Assembly: GCF_963664555.1 (NCBI RefSeq)
Contig: NZ_OY761461.1
Coordinates: 62,001 to 126,000 of the forward strand
Source: Labilibaculum sp.
GTDB taxonomy: Bacteria > Bacteroidota > Bacteroidia > Bacteroidales > Marinifilaceae
Direction: 5' to 3'
DNA: 64,000 nt
Shown here: piece after piece, positions 33,897 to 42,562 of the stretch
Layout of the letters: each line of letters opens with the position of its first letter
How positions within the stretch are numbered: position 1 is the first letter of the stretch
Made by a program: the position numbers and the translations under genes
Notes under the pieces: model-generated
Told to the model about the DNA's origin: nothing
Databases searched by the model: none
The model's input: the letters and a program-made list of their open reading frames with translations, nothing else

Positions 33897-34496
33897 ATGG
33901 AATCATCTATTATTGAAAGGGTTAAAGAGATAAGAAATAAGAATAAAGTTTCTCAAATTGAATTTGCCAACTCATTAGGCGTATCTGCTTCATATATTGC
34001 TGGGCTTGAAATGGGGAGGAATAGTTTAAATCAGAAATTTATATTTGCTGTTAAAGAGAAATATAATATTTCGGCTGATTGGCTACTATTTGGAGAACAC
34101 TCAACAGACAACACCTTAAACATTGACATCTTAAAGCTCGTTATTGCTCTAGATAACTCTAATAGATTCATTGTTCATTCCATGCAAAAATTCATTGAGC
34201 AAACACAAAATGGCACAAACGCTGAACTAAAGCAAGATCTTCTAGAAAATGATACTCTCGGATATTACAATCAATTAAAAAACTTAGAAGCAGAAAAGAA
34301 AGCGTTATACACTTCAATACTAGAAGAAGCTGTTATGGGTGACAAGTCACATTTTGAAATCACACAAAAAATCCAATATTACACTGATCTCAACATGAAG
34401 CTTAATGGTCTAATCAGCGAAACACTAGTTAAAATGGATTCTTTTGAATTTATTGATAATACTTCTATTTTAAAACACCTTAAAAGTTTCAAATAG
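33897..34496 (+). CDS. CI/XRE-like transcriptional regulator
   Basis: 199-aa regulator with an N-terminal XRE HTH (about residues 7-62; KNKVSQIEFANSLGVSASYI and AGLEMGRNSLNQ), followed by a helical C-terminal part with a coiled-coil-like stretch (about 125-160). It has no LexA-type peptidase motif. It probably represses the excisionase/rep operon of the element through the paired palindromes upstream. It ends two bases before the convergent integrase stop. Confidence 0.85.
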   Translation: MESSIIERVKEIRNKNKVSQIEFANSLGVSASYIAGLEMGRNSLNQKFIFAVKEKYNISADWLLFGEHSTDNTLNIDILKLVIALDNSNRFIVHSMQKFIEQTQNGTNAELKQDLLENDTLGYYNQLKNLEAEKKALYTSILEEAVMGDKSHFEITQKIQYYTDLNMKLNGLISETLVKMDSFEFIDNTSILKHLKSFK

Positions 34497-34497
34497 T

Positions 34498-35724
34498 CTA
34501 TTTTGAAACACTAAAAACACATTCAGATTGCCATGCCTTAAGCAAAATATCAGCATGCTCTTTATTATCCAACTTGATATATTTATAAAAGCTTTTCTCG
34601 GTGCGGTGTCCTGTTATCTTCATTATGGTAGCCGTTGGGATTCCTTTTTGATAGCTATTTGTAGCAAAAGAACGTCGACCAGCATGAGAACTGACTAACT
34701 CATATTTTTTAAATGCTTGATCAACCAATACACCTTTGACATAGGATTTTTGCCTAACGACTTGGTTTATTTTTGCAATCTTGCAAACCTCTTTTAATTG
34801 TGCATTGATCTTAGCATTGGACTTAAACTGATAATCGTATTTTTCCAATATTCTTAAAACTTGAGGCAATATTGGAATTGTTACCCGATCACCTGTTTTT
34901 GCCTGAACCGTATTTATATAATTCCCTGACACACTACCACGGCTTAAGCTTATTATATCCTGATATCGCAAACCAGTATAACAACCGATGATAAAAATGT
35001 CTCTTGAGCGCTCTAAATGCGGTTTATCGGATAAATCTACAGCTAGAATAGCCCTAACTTCCAAATCCGTTAAATAAATATTTTCTGCATCAACCGAAAT
35101 TCTTTTAAAATGATTGCTTTTAAAACCTTTACTATCAGTTATACCTTGTGCAGTAGCTTCATTCATCAGAGTTTTTAAAGCCTGTATGTATTTGCCTAAT
35201 GTATTGGGACTATACTGATATTTTTCTTTCAGAAAGGCGAGAAAATTATAATAAAAATCAAGATCTATATTATCAAAATCCAGAGGTTTACCGCAGTAAT
35301 TTTTGAACTCGCTTAAGTGTTCATGCAACAACCTAAATTTACTGATTGTCGATTTGGCAAGAGGTTTACCTGTTTTGGGATTAATCTTTTTACTTTGCTG
35401 ATCAGAAAACGACTTAGCAAAACTTAATAAATCGATTCTGGTTTCTTTTTCATTGGATAAAGCTCTTTTGATAAGCTCTCTTACTTCATCCTTTGTTCGG
35501 GGCTGATTTTCCAAATAAAACCTTTGAAAACGTTCTTTACTTTCCAATAAATAGCGATTAATATCAACCCTATTGACAATACTGGCAATGTTTTTGATTT
35601 GTTGAGCATTAATATTCCAATACTCCTTTTTTAGCTTTATTCCTGTACTAGTCTGAATTTCAACATTAAAATGCTTAATTCGTGCTACGATAGTATTGTT
35701 ACGTACTTGAAAATTTAAATTCAT
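34498..35724 (-). CDS. tyrosine-type site-specific integrase
   Basis: 408-aa Bacteroidota-type tyrosine recombinase: an N-terminal arm-binding part, a SAM-like core-binding domain (about residues 105-205), and a C-terminal catalytic domain. Catalytic residues are visible: Arg in GCYTGLRYQDIISL, His-x-x-Arg in SSHAGRRSFATN, and TGHRTEKSFYKYIK with the nucleophilic Tyr. It lies 233 bp from the tRNA-Arg 3' end, the typical int-attP arrangement, and is the likely integrase of the element. Confidence 0.95.
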   Translation of the reverse strand: MNLNFQVRNNTIVARIKHFNVEIQTSTGIKLKKEYWNINAQQIKNIASIVNRVDINRYLLESKERFQRFYLENQPRTKDEVRELIKRALSNEKETRIDLLSFAKSFSDQQSKKINPKTGKPLAKSTISKFRLLHEHLSEFKNYCGKPLDFDNIDLDFYYNFLAFLKEKYQYSPNTLGKYIQALKTLMNEATAQGITDSKGFKSNHFKRISVDAENIYLTDLEVRAILAVDLSDKPHLERSRDIFIIGCYTGLRYQDIISLSRGSVSGNYINTVQAKTGDRVTIPILPQVLRILEKYDYQFKSNAKINAQLKEVCKIAKINQVVRQKSYVKGVLVDQAFKKYELVSSHAGRRSFATNSYQKGIPTATIMKITGHRTEKSFYKYIKLDNKEHADILLKAWQSECVFSVSK

Positions 35725-35768
35725 ATCTTGTATTTATGTTTCATAAAAGCATACCCTAATTTGTACCA

Positions 35769-35813
35769 CTTTGTAAAAAGACACCCATTTTGAACTCTTA
35801 ATACTTTACAAAG
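35769..35813. promoter_or_regulatory. inverted repeat in attP region
   Basis: CTTTGTAAA (35769-35777) and TTTACAAAG (35805-35813), a perfect 9-bp inverted repeat between the integrase start and the tRNA. It could be integrase arm-type or excisionase binding sites. Confidence 0.4.
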
Positions 35814-35873
35814 ATACAATAATTTGCTTTCATTTACACACCATCCACTTTCATACAAACGGTGACAAGACAC

Positions 35874-35912
35874 AAAAAAAGCCTTAAATAGTCTTTCAAC
35901 TACTTAAGGCTT
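35874..35912 (-). terminator. element-borne terminator after tRNA-Arg
   Basis: Stem AAGCCTTAA (35879-35887) / TTAAGGCTT (35904-35912) with a seven-T run on the minus strand, 45 bp past the tRNA 3' end. It is inside the element, so it replaces the ancestral terminator now at 26843-26876. Confidence 0.8.
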
Positions 35913-35956
35913 AGTGCTTTAATCTATTATTAAGAATTATTCTCAATATATTCGGA

Positions 35957-35974
35957 GTAGCCCCAACAGGACTC
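35957..35974. repeat. proximal attachment site in tRNA-Arg 3' end
   Basis: GTAGCCCCAACAGGACTC, the 3' part of the tRNA gene, direct-repeated at 26881-26898 with one mismatch. The intact tRNA is restored by this copy. Confidence 0.85.
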
Positions 35975-36029
35975 GAACCTGTATCTAGTGTTTAGGAAAC
36001 ACTTGTTCTATCCCTTGAACTATGGGGCC
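35958..36029 (-). tRNA. tRNA-Arg (anticodon CCU)
   Basis: Cloverleaf on the minus strand. Acceptor GGCCCCA pairs with TGGGGCT (one G-T), the anticodon stem AGTGT/ACACT encloses TTCCTAA (anticodon CCT), and the T-arm contains GGTTCGAGTCC. The 3' CCA is not encoded. The 3' end is the integration site of the adjacent element. Confidence 0.95.
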
Positions 36030-36113
36030 AAAAGACATGCAAAAATATTCAAATCTTGCTAATCAACAAAACAATTGCAGAAAGCTTTTAAATAAATAAA
36101 AAATAGGTACAGA

Positions 36114-36848
36114 TTATTCCTCTTCCTGAAACAGCTCATGAAGCACCGATAAGGATTTTAAATTGCTAAAACCATCGATTTGAAGAGCGTAAAAGTTCAA
36201 AATTGCGCGCAAAAGCACATTCCCATCTTCTTTGCTCATTTTTAAATTTTTAAAAAGATCAATTGAAGTAGAGAATAAAGAATAAAGCTTTCGACTTAAG
36301 CATTTTTCAAGACAATGTGCATGTATCCTGTCTTCCTCCACAAAAAAGCCGTTATCCATATCAAAAAATGCTTTTTGATCGGACCAATTGAGCTGAGGGT
36401 AAAAACCCAGGAAACGGGTCAGCTTGCTCAAGAAATACAAATGAAATCGTCCAATAGGTTCTTCGGTAAGATCAAGATAACGTATGCTATTGTACAGGAA
36501 ACCAAACAGTTCCTGATTCCGTTCTTCTTCCCTCAGTACTTTTGAGCATACTTCTGTAAGAAACAGAACCATTGTGCTTTTGTACACATCAAAAACTAAA
36601 TTGTTTAGATTCTCACAAAGCCGAACCTCTTTTAACGACTGAATATTCTTTCCTTCCCGATGATAAACTTCCATTTCCAAAAGAAAAAACGGACGAAACA
36701 GGTTACTTTTCATACTTGATTTTTTGGATCTTCCACCTTTCACCATGTATGACTGACGACCAAACTTTTCGGTATACACCTGAACAATCAAGCTGGTTTC
36801 GCCATACTTAATCTGATTCAGAACAATTCCTTTGGTCTTATGAATCAT
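36114..36848 (-). CDS. recO: DNA repair protein RecO
   Basis: 244-aa RecO: N-terminal OB fold (HKTKGIVLNQIKYGETSLIVQVYTEKFGRQSYMVKG, residues 3-37) and a helical C-terminal domain. RecO loads RecA on SSB-coated single strands in the RecFOR pathway. The usual C-terminal zinc Cys cluster is not apparent, as in many Bacteroidota. Its start is 11 bp from the end of the PorZ-like gene, consistent with one minus-strand unit. Confidence 0.9.
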   Translation of the reverse strand: MIHKTKGIVLNQIKYGETSLIVQVYTEKFGRQSYMVKGGRSKKSSMKSNLFRPFFLLEMEVYHREGKNIQSLKEVRLCENLNNLVFDVYKSTMVLFLTEVCSKVLREEERNQELFGFLYNSIRYLDLTEEPIGRFHLYFLSKLTRFLGFYPQLNWSDQKAFFDMDNGFFVEEDRIHAHCLEKCLSRKLYSLFSTSIDLFKNLKMSKEDGNVLLRAILNFYALQIDGFSNLKSLSVLHELFQEEE

Positions 36849-36859
36849 CAGAATTTAAT

Positions 36860-39142
36860 TTAATGAATGAATAGTAATTTAATCACCTTCGATTTAGATC
36901 CATCGGAATTGGAACAGAAAATAAGATATACGCCTGTATGAACGCGCGATCCATTGAAGTTTTTCCCATCCCAAATGAACTGTCCTCCGCCCGATTTTCC
37001 TTCCATCACCAAATTACCGCTAATATCGGTAATTTTTACCGTCGATTCTGCAATTAAACCGCTTACCACAACATCTCCGTGATAGGTTTCCCGAACAGGA
37101 TTCGGATAAACATAGAGATTGTTGTACGATTCTGTTCCTGCAGTCACCGCACCTTTATAAGAAACCATTCCCTTATCAGTCACAAAAAAGACTTCTCCTG
37201 TTCCTGGGTTTACCGATATTCTCTGAATTGTATTCGAAGGCAAAGGGCTGTTTTCATTTGTAAAATGTACCAATTGTTCATCTCCGTTCTCTGAAATCAG
37301 GAAAACGCCGGAATTCGCTGTTCCCAGCCATTTTTGATCGGCTCCGTTCAAAGCAATTGCATTCACACTTTCCGTTCCTAATAAAAACTGAGTAGATCCA
37401 TCAATGGTAATAATAGGCTGATAGGCATAAAAGTTGCCGGTTCTGAAGATATTACCCGGATTCGAATAAACAGCCACTCCGCTTGAAGTTCCCAACCAAA
37501 CATCCCCTTTCTCATCTTCAATTAAATCATAAACCTTCGAACTAATTGTTGAATTGTTCTCATCACGAACTAAAAAAGAAGCCACCGCATCATCATCTTG
37601 ATTGGAAAGGCTCTGATTTTCATTAAAAGCAAAAAGAGATTGCCCGGGAGCATTTAAAACCCATTTGTCTCCATTTTTAAGGCAGACAATTTTTTGCATA
37701 TCTACCCGATTGGCTAAGGTTGAATAACTTAATGAAGTCCATTCTCCGGCAGGTGAAAGAATTTTTACCGGCGCAGATGAATTGGCATCTAAAATCCAAA
37801 GATTGCCATCCGAATCTGAATCCATCCCACTAATCCCTTTCGTGCCAAGAGGCGAATTTTCAAAATTCCAATTAACTTGATATTCATTGTCTTTAAATAC
37901 AAATATTCCGTCACCCCAGCTGGCTGCGTAAATTAGCGATCGATCTCTTTTATTGTTTGTGAGTCTCAATAAATCAGACTTGTTGCTGAACGTAGGGATA
38001 TTTTCATTTGAATAATTAGTCCATTTCTGATTTTCGAACAAAAACAATTCGGCTTTCTCTCCGGAACCATCATAAGAAGCTGTTACACCTCCGGCCACTG
38101 CCCACGTTTGTTCTGTTGCCGAAAAAATATTGGATATATTGCGACTCAGCGGGCCATCCGGTTTAATTTGATTCGCACTACTCCCAATTATCTCCTGTAA
38201 TGATTTCTGATAATCAGCAACAAAAGTTCGTCCATCAACAACCAAAGCATCGTGCATTTCAGTAATACCCGAGTACTCCAAAACTTCGTTTTCAATCCCG
38301 TTCGAATTAAAAATCCGGATTTTACCGGCTTGAATTACCCATAGGCTATTGTTAATATTTCGAATGGAATAAATACGATCAAGACTTCCGGAAAAGTTAG
38401 ACCAACTGCCATTGCGGTACCGATACAACTCACTTGCTGTTTCGGACACAAAACGACTTACAATAACATCTCCATCAATAAATTGCAAATGCCCGCATTT
38501 TCTTTGGTATTCAGATATACCCTGCTCTTGCTGCCAGTTGTTAAAATCGGCCAAATTACCATAAGACAAATCTGCTTTAAAAATACCCTGATCGGTTGCT
38601 GCCCATATTGCAGATGAATTTATTTTGATATCATTAACAACTAACTTTTCACCTCCTGCACCAATAAAATAGGTATCAGCTACTTCCATCTTATCCAAAT
38701 TAATGACCACTATTCCAAAATCAGTTCCCAAATAAACAAACTCACCATTAGCCGTAATTGAATTGACAGACTTGTTCTCAATCAAGGAAAAATTTTTGAT
38801 ATCCGAAATATTCTGAATGCCTTCATCAGTAATAACATCCAAATTTCCACTTGCATAAGCAACCAAAAGACTTTGAGAACTCTCTTCCCAGCCAATGGCT
38901 GAAATTTCAGATTCCGACAAACCTTTCGTTTTGCTGTAAGCTGCTATTTCATTATCGTTTAAAGAATATGAAAACAAACCGGACTCCGTTAAACAATACA
39001 AATTTTCACCACCAACAAGCAGTCTTTTTGCCTTTTGATACGGCAAATGTTCCCTCCATTCACCTATCTTTATCTGGCTTTGACCACTTATGCTCAAAAA
39101 TATAAATAACAAGGTGAAAATGTATCGAACCTGTACTATCAT
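36860..39142 (-). CDS. porZ: PorZ-like T9SS beta-propeller protein
   Basis: 760-aa exported protein: signal peptide (about residues 1-22), many propeller-type repeats (KIGEWREHLPYQKAKRLLVGGENLYCLTESGLFSYSLNDNEI and similar), and a C-terminal Por-secretion-type domain (about 675-760; NNLYVYPNPVRETYHGDVVV, KITDISGNLVMEG, GSRVHTGVYLIFCSN). Length and order match PorZ, an outer-surface protein of the type IX secretion system attachment complex. It lies upstream of recO on the same strand. Assignment rests on architecture and neighbourhood. Confidence 0.75.
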   Translation of the reverse strand: MIVQVRYIFTLLFIFLSISGQSQIKIGEWREHLPYQKAKRLLVGGENLYCLTESGLFSYSLNDNEIAAYSKTKGLSESEISAIGWEESSQSLLVAYASGNLDVITDEGIQNISDIKNFSLIENKSVNSITANGEFVYLGTDFGIVVINLDKMEVADTYFIGAGGEKLVVNDIKINSSAIWAATDQGIFKADLSYGNLADFNNWQQEQGISEYQRKCGHLQFIDGDVIVSRFVSETASELYRYRNGSWSNFSGSLDRIYSIRNINNSLWVIQAGKIRIFNSNGIENEVLEYSGITEMHDALVVDGRTFVADYQKSLQEIIGSSANQIKPDGPLSRNISNIFSATEQTWAVAGGVTASYDGSGEKAELFLFENQKWTNYSNENIPTFSNKSDLLRLTNNKRDRSLIYAASWGDGIFVFKDNEYQVNWNFENSPLGTKGISGMDSDSDGNLWILDANSSAPVKILSPAGEWTSLSYSTLANRVDMQKIVCLKNGDKWVLNAPGQSLFAFNENQSLSNQDDDAVASFLVRDENNSTISSKVYDLIEDEKGDVWLGTSSGVAVYSNPGNIFRTGNFYAYQPIITIDGSTQFLLGTESVNAIALNGADQKWLGTANSGVFLISENGDEQLVHFTNENSPLPSNTIQRISVNPGTGEVFFVTDKGMVSYKGAVTAGTESYNNLYVYPNPVRETYHGDVVVSGLIAESTVKITDISGNLVMEGKSGGGQFIWDGKNFNGSRVHTGVYLIFCSNSDGSKSKVIKLLFIH

Positions 39143-39198
39143 ACAACACTTAAATTAGTAGGAAACTGCCCATGAATTCTTAATTGAAATAAAAGAGT

Positions 39199-39780
39199 CT
39201 ACTCCTTAATACTTAGCAAATAATCGACTAATTTTCGAACGGCCAAACCTCTGTGACTGATCTTATTTTTCTCTGTCATGTCCATTTCTGCAAACGAAAT
39301 GCCATATCCGCTTGGCTCAAAAATAGGATCGTAACCAAAACCGTCGATTCCTCGCTCTTTTTCAAGAATATTTCCTTCAACTACACCTTCAAACTGAATC
39401 TCCTTACCATCAATTAGCAAAGAAATTACAGTTCTAAATCTTGATTTTCGATTTTCGATTCCTTTAAGATTCTCAAGAACCTTTCTCATGTTGGCTTTAG
39501 CATCCTTTTCTTCACCAGCGTATCGTGCAGAATAAACACCTGGTTCATTATTTAATGATTCTATTTCCAATCCCGTATCATCGGCAAAGCAATTCATCTT
39601 GAATTTATCGAAGATATAACGGGCTTTTTGACTTGCATTTTCTTCCAGAGTTTCATAATCTTCCGGAATCTCATCATCACAATTAATATCTGCCAGACTT
39701 AAAAGTTCAATCTCTTCTCCTAAAAGGTTTTGTAATTCCTTCAGTTTATTTAGGTTGTTGGTTGCAAAAACAAGCTTCAT
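39199..39780 (-). CDS. rdgB: RdgB/HAM1-type non-canonical purine NTP pyrophosphatase
   Basis: 193-aa ITPase family enzyme that removes dITP, XTP and similar from the nucleotide pool. [19 protein letters not shown] at the start, [25 protein letters not shown] in the middle and [11 protein letters not shown] then [15 protein letters not shown] complete the active site. The ATG at 39780 matches the family; a start at 39828 would add a hydrophobic leader not expected. It is 85 bp downstream of the universal stress protein gene on the same strand, separated by a terminator. Confidence 0.95.
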   Translation of the reverse strand: MKLVFATNNLNKLKELQNLLGEEIELLSLADINCDDEIPEDYETLEENASQKARYIFDKFKMNCFADDTGLEIESLNNEPGVYSARYAGEEKDAKANMRKVLENLKGIENRKSRFRTVISLLIDGKEIQFEGVVEGNILEKERGIDGFGYDPIFEPSGYGISFAEMDMTEKNKISHRGLAVRKLVDYLLSIKE

Positions 39781-39809
39781 ATTAACTTTTTTTATCAATT
39801 TAAGGATAT

Positions 39810-39838
39810 AAAAAAACAACGGCCACACAACCGTTGTT
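39810..39838 (-). terminator. terminator after universal stress protein gene
   Basis: On the minus strand AACAACGG pairs with CCGTTGTT (39815-39822 / 39831-39838), followed by a run of T. It lies 28 bp after the universal stress protein stop. Confidence 0.8.
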
Positions 39839-39865
39839 CAAATATATAAATTTCAAATTCATGCT

Positions 39866-40693
39866 TTAATAAAAACTGCCATATTTAGCCAGATCAGTTC
39901 TCGGATTGACACACATAACAGGAATATGTGCCGAATTAGCAATTACAAACTGCTCATGTGCTCCCAACATATAATCCTGAAACGATATGTTCTTGGTAGT
40001 CATGATTAAAATAATATCTGCATCGATTTTCTTCGCAAAATCCACAGTTTCCATCGCAAAATCATTGCCACCGTCAGCTGTATCAATTTCATAATCAATT
40101 CCTCTGTTTTCCAAATACTTTTTAGCAAAAACAAGATTTGCTTTTGTCCTCTGAAGCATCTGACCTTCAGGAATTTTAGGTGTAATAATCCGCATCTTAG
40201 CTTTAAAGAATTTACCCAAAAATTCAGCCCAGCTCAATTTCTCCTTATTTTCCTTTTTAAAGTCAACAGGCAATACAACGGATGAATATTTCTTTTGAAC
40301 AGGAGGAGCCTGAACCACAACAAACGGAACGCGTGACCCGACAATAACCTTCAAAGCCCAACTACCGGTAAGCTTTTGCATGCCTTTAATACCATGGGTA
40401 CCCATAAGCACCAACATGGAATTCATTTCTTTAGCAATATCATTAATAGATGTAAAAATACTACCCTCACGAACAAGTACCTCAGGACGAACTCCTCTCT
40501 CTTTTTCGATTTTCGCAACTGCTTCGGCCATTTTTGAATTGGCTTCATCAAGCTGTGAGTCCTTTTTAACAATGTGAAGTAAAGTAACCGTTGCATCAAC
40601 ATTTTCAGCAAATATCAAAGCGTGTTCCAATGCATACTCTGCGACAGCCGAAAAATCCCACGCCACAAGTATTGATCTCTTAGTGTTTTCCAT
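39866..40693 (-). CDS. tandem universal stress protein (UspA family)
   Basis: 275-aa protein with two Usp domains (about residues 5-140 and 148-270). The first has the ATP-binding-type loop MGTHGIKGMQKLTGSWALKV; the second has a weaker version. It is probably a cytosolic ATP-binding stress protein. A single gene with a terminator downstream. Confidence 0.9.
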   Translation of the reverse strand: MENTKRSILVAWDFSAVAEYALEHALIFAENVDATVTLLHIVKKDSQLDEANSKMAEAVAKIEKERGVRPEVLVREGSIFTSINDIAKEMNSMLVLMGTHGIKGMQKLTGSWALKVIVGSRVPFVVVQAPPVQKKYSSVVLPVDFKKENKEKLSWAEFLGKFFKAKMRIITPKIPEGQMLQRTKANLVFAKKYLENRGIDYEIDTADGGNDFAMETVDFAKKIDADIILIMTTKNISFQDYMLGAHEQFVIANSAHIPVMCVNPRTDLAKYGSFY

Positions 40694-40891
40694 AGTTTAT
40701 AGTAAAAGAGGATAGTCGTAAATAGTTTTAACATAACCGTGCTACAATTTAACCATTTTCTACTAAACTAACAAATTTTAACGAAGTCTGATATTATTCC
40801 GTATTAATTTCAGCTTAAGACCATTATTTAAAAATTCTTGGCTATTTTTATTACCATTGTTTACCTTGTTTTAATTTGCAACTAATGACCC

Positions 40892-42403
40892 ATGTCCTTA
40901 ATTAATATTGCATTTTCGTATTCAACCAATTACTCATCGGGATTGCTAATCCATTTAGGAGAAAACTCGTTGAGTTTTATTTCAGAGAACATGATTTTAA
41001 TAGTTGCTTTGCAACTATTTTTTCTTGCTTTGATGTACTTATGGTATAAATGGAAACTTAAAAAACAGAAAAGAGAGATTGAAAATGAATTTTACGATAA
41101 AAATCAAAAGATAATTCTGCAAAAAGACAAAGCAGAAAAACTTCTTTCTAACTTATTACCTCAGCAAACAGCAGAAGAATTACAATCAACCGGAAAAGTA
41201 AGCTCCCGAAGATTCCGTATGGTTACCGTTTTGTTCTCGGATATTCATGGATTTACAAAAATTGTTGAACAAATGAATCCGGAAGATCTGATTGATGAGT
41301 TGGACAAATTTTTTATGCACTTCGATACAATCGTTGAGAAATTTAATATCGAAAAAATAAAAACAGTTGGTGATGCATACATGTGTGCCGGCGGTATTCC
41401 CAATAAAAACAGAACAAACCCTATTGAGGTAATTTTGGCTGCTATGGAAATTCAGCAGTATATGAAAAGTATGAAAATAAACTCTAAAGCAGGTAAAAAA
41501 GGCATCTGGGGATTGCGGATAGGAGTTCACACAGGCCCTGTAATTGCAGGAGTTGTTGGCACAAAAAAAGTAAGTTACGATATTTGGGGCGATACCGTAA
41601 ATACCGCCAGTAGAATGGAGTCTTCGGGATCGGTAAGCGAAATTAATATTTCCGGCATGACCTATATGCTCATCAAAGATTTCTTTATTTGTGAATACAG
41701 AGGTAGAATGCCTGTGAAATACAAAGGAAATATTGATATGTACTTTGTTAAAGGATTCAAACCTAACATGTCAAGCGATTTAAAAGGATTAGTTCCAAAC
41801 CAGCATTTTCAAACTCAATTTCAGATGCTTCGCTATGATGATTTGGAGGAAGCTATTCTTACCAAACTGGAAAATGAGCTCCCCAAGAACCTTTACTATC
41901 ACAATTTAAAACATACCATTGATGTAATTACCGAAGTTGAAATAATTGGTCGGAAAGAGGGTATTTCCGATGCTGAAATGCTAATAATAAAGACTGCCGC
42001 GTTATTTCATGACACAGGTTTTATTCTTTCCTATAATGAACATGAAGATTGCAGCGTAAAAATGGCCCGGCACATACTCCCAAAATATTTCTATTCTGAA
42101 CAGCAGATAAACGAAATTTCCAATCTAATTATACAAACCAAATTTCCACCGCAGCCTAAAACGAATCTGGAAATGATTATTTGCGACGCTGATTTGGATT
42201 ATCTGGGCCGCACTGACTTTATTCCTGTTTCGGGCAATCTGTACCGGGAACTAAAAGAGCATGGTAAAATTAAAAGTATTGATGATTGGAACCGTCTTCA
42301 GATAAAATTTATTGAAAACCATCAATATTTTACAGAAACAGCCCGCAACATGAGAGATGTAAATAAAATACGTCAGCTCGATAAACTTCGGGAATTGATC
42401 TAA
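40892..42403 (+). CDS. class III adenylate cyclase fused to an HD-domain protein
   Basis: 503-aa protein. One transmembrane segment (about 33-53) is followed by a coiled linker and a class III cyclase domain (about 105-290): metal Asp117 (FSDIHGF) and Asp161 (VGDAYM), adenine-type Lys157 and Asp230, and transition-state Asn237/Arg241 (DIWGDTVNTASRM), so ATP is the likely substrate. Residues about 315-500 form an HD phosphohydrolase-like domain: His337 and His341, His373-Asp374 (HDTGF), and CDADLDYLG. Synthesis and breakdown (or sensing) of a nucleotide may be combined in one protein. The pairing is unusual; the HD substrate is unknown. Confidence 0.85.
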   Translation: MSLINIAFSYSTNYSSGLLIHLGENSLSFISENMILIVALQLFFLALMYLWYKWKLKKQKREIENEFYDKNQKIILQKDKAEKLLSNLLPQQTAEELQSTGKVSSRRFRMVTVLFSDIHGFTKIVEQMNPEDLIDELDKFFMHFDTIVEKFNIEKIKTVGDAYMCAGGIPNKNRTNPIEVILAAMEIQQYMKSMKINSKAGKKGIWGLRIGVHTGPVIAGVVGTKKVSYDIWGDTVNTASRMESSGSVSEINISGMTYMLIKDFFICEYRGRMPVKYKGNIDMYFVKGFKPNMSSDLKGLVPNQHFQTQFQMLRYDDLEEAILTKLENELPKNLYYHNLKHTIDVITEVEIIGRKEGISDAEMLIIKTAALFHDTGFILSYNEHEDCSVKMARHILPKYFYSEQQINEISNLIIQTKFPPQPKTNLEMIICDADLDYLGRTDFIPVSGNLYRELKEHGKIKSIDDWNRLQIKFIENHQYFTETARNMRDVNKIRQLDKLRELI

Positions 42404-42562
42404 TTGATTTTTATTTTTTCAGATATACTGATTATAAATTACAACCAACAATACTGTTTTTGTTTTCGATTTCATTGTTTTACCCCTTAAAAGATGTAAA
42501 TTTAATAGTATGATACTCTTTGAGTATTTCATCAGATAAAACAATTTTTAAAAGGGGAAATA

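Larger units (their letters stand above)
26881..35974. mobile_element. 9.1-kb integrative element at tRNA-Arg(CCU)
   Basis: Bounded by 18-bp imperfect direct repeats of the tRNA 3' end, with a tyrosine integrase adjacent to the tRNA. Backbone genes on the minus strand: integrase, HTH/excisionase-like, Phage_CRI-like replication protein, unknown protein, two micro-HTH proteins, serine recombinase, zinc-finger coiled-coil protein. A CI/XRE-like repressor gene is on the plus strand. An iteron-rich region lies near 29.2-29.6 kb. Cargo near the distal end: an unknown 295-aa protein and a HEPN/nucleotidyltransferase-like pair. No relaxase, T4SS, capsid, Zot or terminase was recognised. Probably an integrative plasmid or satellite. 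Confidence 0.8.

Noticed and set aside
26881..35974. Full prophage or conjugative element
   Set aside because: No capsid, terminase, portal, Zot, relaxase or T4SS gene was recognised, and at 9 kb it is too small for most such elements.
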